In this document: piece after piece, positions 42,881-64,000 of the stretch
Layout of the letters: each line of letters begins with the position of its first letter
How positions within the stretch are numbered: the stretch's first letter is position 1
Assembly (NCBI GenBank): GCA_914767715.1
Contig: OU612067.1
Span: 16,745,001-16,809,000 of the forward strand
Reading direction: 5' to 3'
DNA length: 64,000 nt
DNA from: Membranipora membranacea
Taxonomy: Eukaryota; Bryozoa; Gymnolaemata; Cheilostomatida; Membraniporidae
Notes under the pieces: model-generated
What the model was told of the DNA's origin: nothing
What the model saw: the letters and a program-made list of their open reading frames with translations, nothing else
Database searches by the model: none
Made by a program: the position numbers and the translations under genes

Positions 42881-45827
42881 GAAGACCTTTAATGGTATTT
42901 CTAAATGTCTCCTCATCGAAATGGTTCCATGGTCGAAAATAAAGCTACATAGGCCTATTTTTTTATACAATGTCAAAGACTGTGAGTCGTATAACTATTA
43001 TAGAAGTTATCCCAGTCATATTACATGTAGAATTATAACATTACGTCATGTAACATGACGTTGTTGAAAATTGGTTTGCTGCGATGCTGACTTCAAGAGC
43101 TTTCCGATGGTATATAAAACAATATGATTAACCATAAATTATTTTACCTTGATACCTTGAATAGGGAAAAACCTGATTATTCTAATTGTTATCGGGAAAA
43201 CATCCAGATTTCTATATATTACCCATACTCATTTCAATTTTCTTGTTATGGCTACGGCTATAGATGACCAATTTTGTCCAACTCAGGCCTTTCAACTACC
43301 AGCAGTTGAAACAGTGAAAATAATTTAGGTTCAAACCTTCAAAATATTTAAAAATTGATAAAATAACAAAATCCATTACACACCTGACTGACTTGCATAA
43401 ATAAGCCAAACATATAGTACTAGTAGGGAATCCAATCAAATGCTTTTACAAATATAAATGAAAACCACCATAAAGACCAGTAATTACAATTAAAATTGGC
43501 AGGATTTGTGTTGTTTCTTATTTCTTTGCTGAGAGTACTTACAAACGAAATCAAATATATAAACAATGGGAAAAGCTAGTCAGGGCATCACAGTGACTGT
43601 TTTTCAGCATCAGAAAATTGTGGCTTGAGACTGTCCACTTCTCCCCAGTGAATCACAGCCTTGTCAGGACCCTTGCATCCCACGATTTGCCTAGCTAGAG
43701 ATATTGTCCTCTCGGCCCCTTAACTACAGCAATAATAATGGATTGACATTGGAAGAGACAATGAAGTGCTGCAACTTTGACCTTCTTTATTGTTCTATGA
43801 AGCTAAAAATAAACATTCAAGGTTTGTATAACAAGGCCGCAAGGAAATCTAAAGAGGAAGATCATTTGAGAAATCACAAAGATAATCATTAGGTAGATCG
43901 CAAGAGGAAAATCGTTTGAGGAAATGCTTCGATGTGCGCAGCCATAGCTTCAGTTGAATCAAAGAGATATTTGATGCTCTCTCTCCTTCACAACCGTTGT
44001 TTTTCCGAAGCCTATCTCAAAGTGATAATGTTGTCATGGCTGTGTTGTCATTGCCTTTTGTGTAGCTAATATACCATTTATGTGCATTACTTGCTCACTG
44101 TTCTACCTAACACAAAATGATTTTATGTTTTTCTAGATTCATGTTCTTGAATTGTGACAAAGAATTTGTGGGCACAAAATTATTAAGTGAACTTTAATTA
44201 TTACAATTTCTTTTCTTTTGCCATAAGTGATAATTCTAGCGAAACAGAATTTAAACCAATTTATACTCAACATGACAAAAAGAAAAGATATTGTGATTGC
44301 TAGCTATACATGCTCGTGTGAGAAAGTGGTCTTTGACCCTCTTCCTACTTTGCAAAGATTGACCCTGTCAAAATTCATTTACGATAAGGTTATATAGCTT
44401 GTTATTCGGCTTGGTGCCCAATGCACAGCAGAACAGTGATTTTTATTTTCCAACTGGTTTTTGTCTTTGCATGTATTGTTAGAATGAAATCCGTATGTTG
44501 TGGATTCATAAATGCATGTTATTTAATTACCAATTCTTAATCTAATAGAGGAACTGAAGGATGCTAAAATCATTTATTTTTTTGAGGTGGTTCTTAGGTA
44601 GCAGAGAGAGTGATATCTCCTTTATATTGTATGCTGACACAATAGCTATCCAATGAACTATCGGCTATTGCTGCATTGTGGGAAAGTGATAACCATATCC
44701 TGTTGAGAGCCTGGTCAGGTTGTTTGTTCAGGTTGTTTGCTGCTTGATCCCAGCTAAACCATCCATAAGCCTGCTTGCTATGGGCCTAGTGTGTATTTTT
44801 TAATTTTTTTACTGAGGCTATTTTCATCTGCTATTTATGTCTGATGTCATTTCGGCTTCACAATCTGTTCAAATTCAGTGTTACACTAGACCCCTAAGCT
44901 TCAATAAACAGGTGATTGGTTATGCATGCCAAGATGTGTAGGCCATCTGTCTATTGAGATTGTGCTAAAAGTCTTCGATGCTTGTGTGGTGTAAAGTGTT
45001 TGACACATAGATACCAGCCAACATTAGCCTTGTCACCGGCGGCGGCGGCGACAAAACCAAAACCAAAACCAAAAATGTAGCCACATGATAAGGCTAAGCC
45101 ATCATAACACATCAATTTTATGAAAGCTTCACGCTCTGTGCAAATCTTGGGACCAATTTGAAAAAAATGCACTGTCTGTCCAGGGAGGTACAAACTCCTT
45201 TGTCTGTCTGAAGTTATTTTACATGTTGATTGAGATAAATAACGCTTTTCATTGTTCTGGCAAAATAATGCAAATATAGACAACATATATAATAGTGAGG
45301 TGCACATATAGGCCTAGGATTAATTAATGAACAGACCCGACTAAAGAACAGTGTAAAAAGAAATTACCATAAATATTTCCTAAGCTGCCTTCATTTATCA
45401 TTGAAGTGTACAGATTGGCTACAGAAATCATCATGTAGACATTTAGAAAGGGTCAAATACGTTTGTAGATTCACAAAAATTAGCATTGTAAGCTTGGGGT
45501 CAACACTAAGCTTGATTAAAGTGGTAGTTCATTTTGGGGGCAAGCACCGAAAATTACAAAATAACTAGTAAATATTACTATAAGTCACAACAATCATGTG
45601 TATATCAAATAGTAATGTACATGGAAACATTTCATTACAAAAAATCAATGCGATCTAAATCACAGAAGAACCAATGGAAGGCATATTTCCATCAAACTAT
45701 CTCATACATGTTCAACTTACAAATATAGTATGCTGACAAATTAGAAAAAAGAACAAGATTTGAACTTGATTAATCAATTATGAATGACGATCAATGTGCT
45801 TAAAGTTGATGATCTACATATTTAACA
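42881..45827. other. Intergenic DNA downstream of the kinase gene, no gene seen
   Basis: No supported coding frame. The kinase 3'UTR must begin at 45,827 and run leftwards. No single AATAAA stands out as the end. A short CCAAAACCAAAACCAAAA run lies near 45,060, next to a GGCGGCGGCGGC run. Confidence 0.45.
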
Positions 45828-63999
<18,172 letters not shown>

Positions 64000-64000
64000 A

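Overview
The window is animal nuclear DNA: AT-rich, intron-rich, and crowded with retrotransposons, DNA transposons and tRNA-derived SINEs. Secreted F-type-lectin-like proteins, a Ngaro (tyrosine-recombinase) retrotransposon and a single AAK1/BMP2K-type kinase gene fit an invertebrate metazoan, probably a marine deuterostome or lophotrochozoan. The species cannot be fixed from the sequence alone.

Layout. About 1-40,800 is a cluster of degenerate tandem segmental duplications. Unit A (from before the window to about 20,950) and unit B (about 21,060-31,200) each hold a decayed non-LTR retrotransposon on the + strand, shared flanking DNA, a small uncharacterised + strand reading frame, and a four-exon lectin gene on the - strand (A 17,246-20,691; B 28,259-30,607). 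Unit C (about 33,420-40,760) repeats the flank and a third lectin gene (35,961-40,647, with a TATA box and a mini first exon). An orphan last exon lies at 32,778-32,966. Because the units are paralogous, many later insertions can be read against an empty site. These are a 9.3-kb element at 4,457-13,759 (8-bp target duplication), a 416-bp hAT-like MITE carrying a tRNA-Ile-like segment at 25,739, an 84-bp palindromic element at 25,539 (9-bp duplication), a tRNA-derived SINE at 25,257, and a 365-bp insert at 36,300.

The 9.3-kb element is itself split by a full-length Ngaro retrotransposon on the - strand (about 5,725-12,911). It has the diagnostic A1-ORFs-B1-A2-B2 split direct repeats. Its modules in order are an SGNH hydrolase, a small Lys-rich exon, a gag-like zinc-finger protein, reverse transcriptase-RNase H and a tyrosine recombinase. 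A short hairpin with an invariant core follows each of three cistrons; I found no description of it from memory.

About 41,750-42,880 is a second, older LINE relic interrupted by another copy of the palindromic MITE.

From 45,828 to the right edge, the - strand holds most of one large gene: the AAK1/BMP2K (Numb-associated kinase) orthologue. Sixteen exons with consistent phases are visible. They encode nearly the whole kinase domain, a very Gln-rich region and a long tail with NPF/DPF endocytic motifs. The 5' exon or exons lie beyond the window.

How the parts relate: the kinase is a conserved endocytic regulator with ordinary introns. The lectin cluster is a fast-changing secreted-protein family shaped by local duplication, growth of a mucin-like minisatellite in two of three genes, and repeated transposon insertion.
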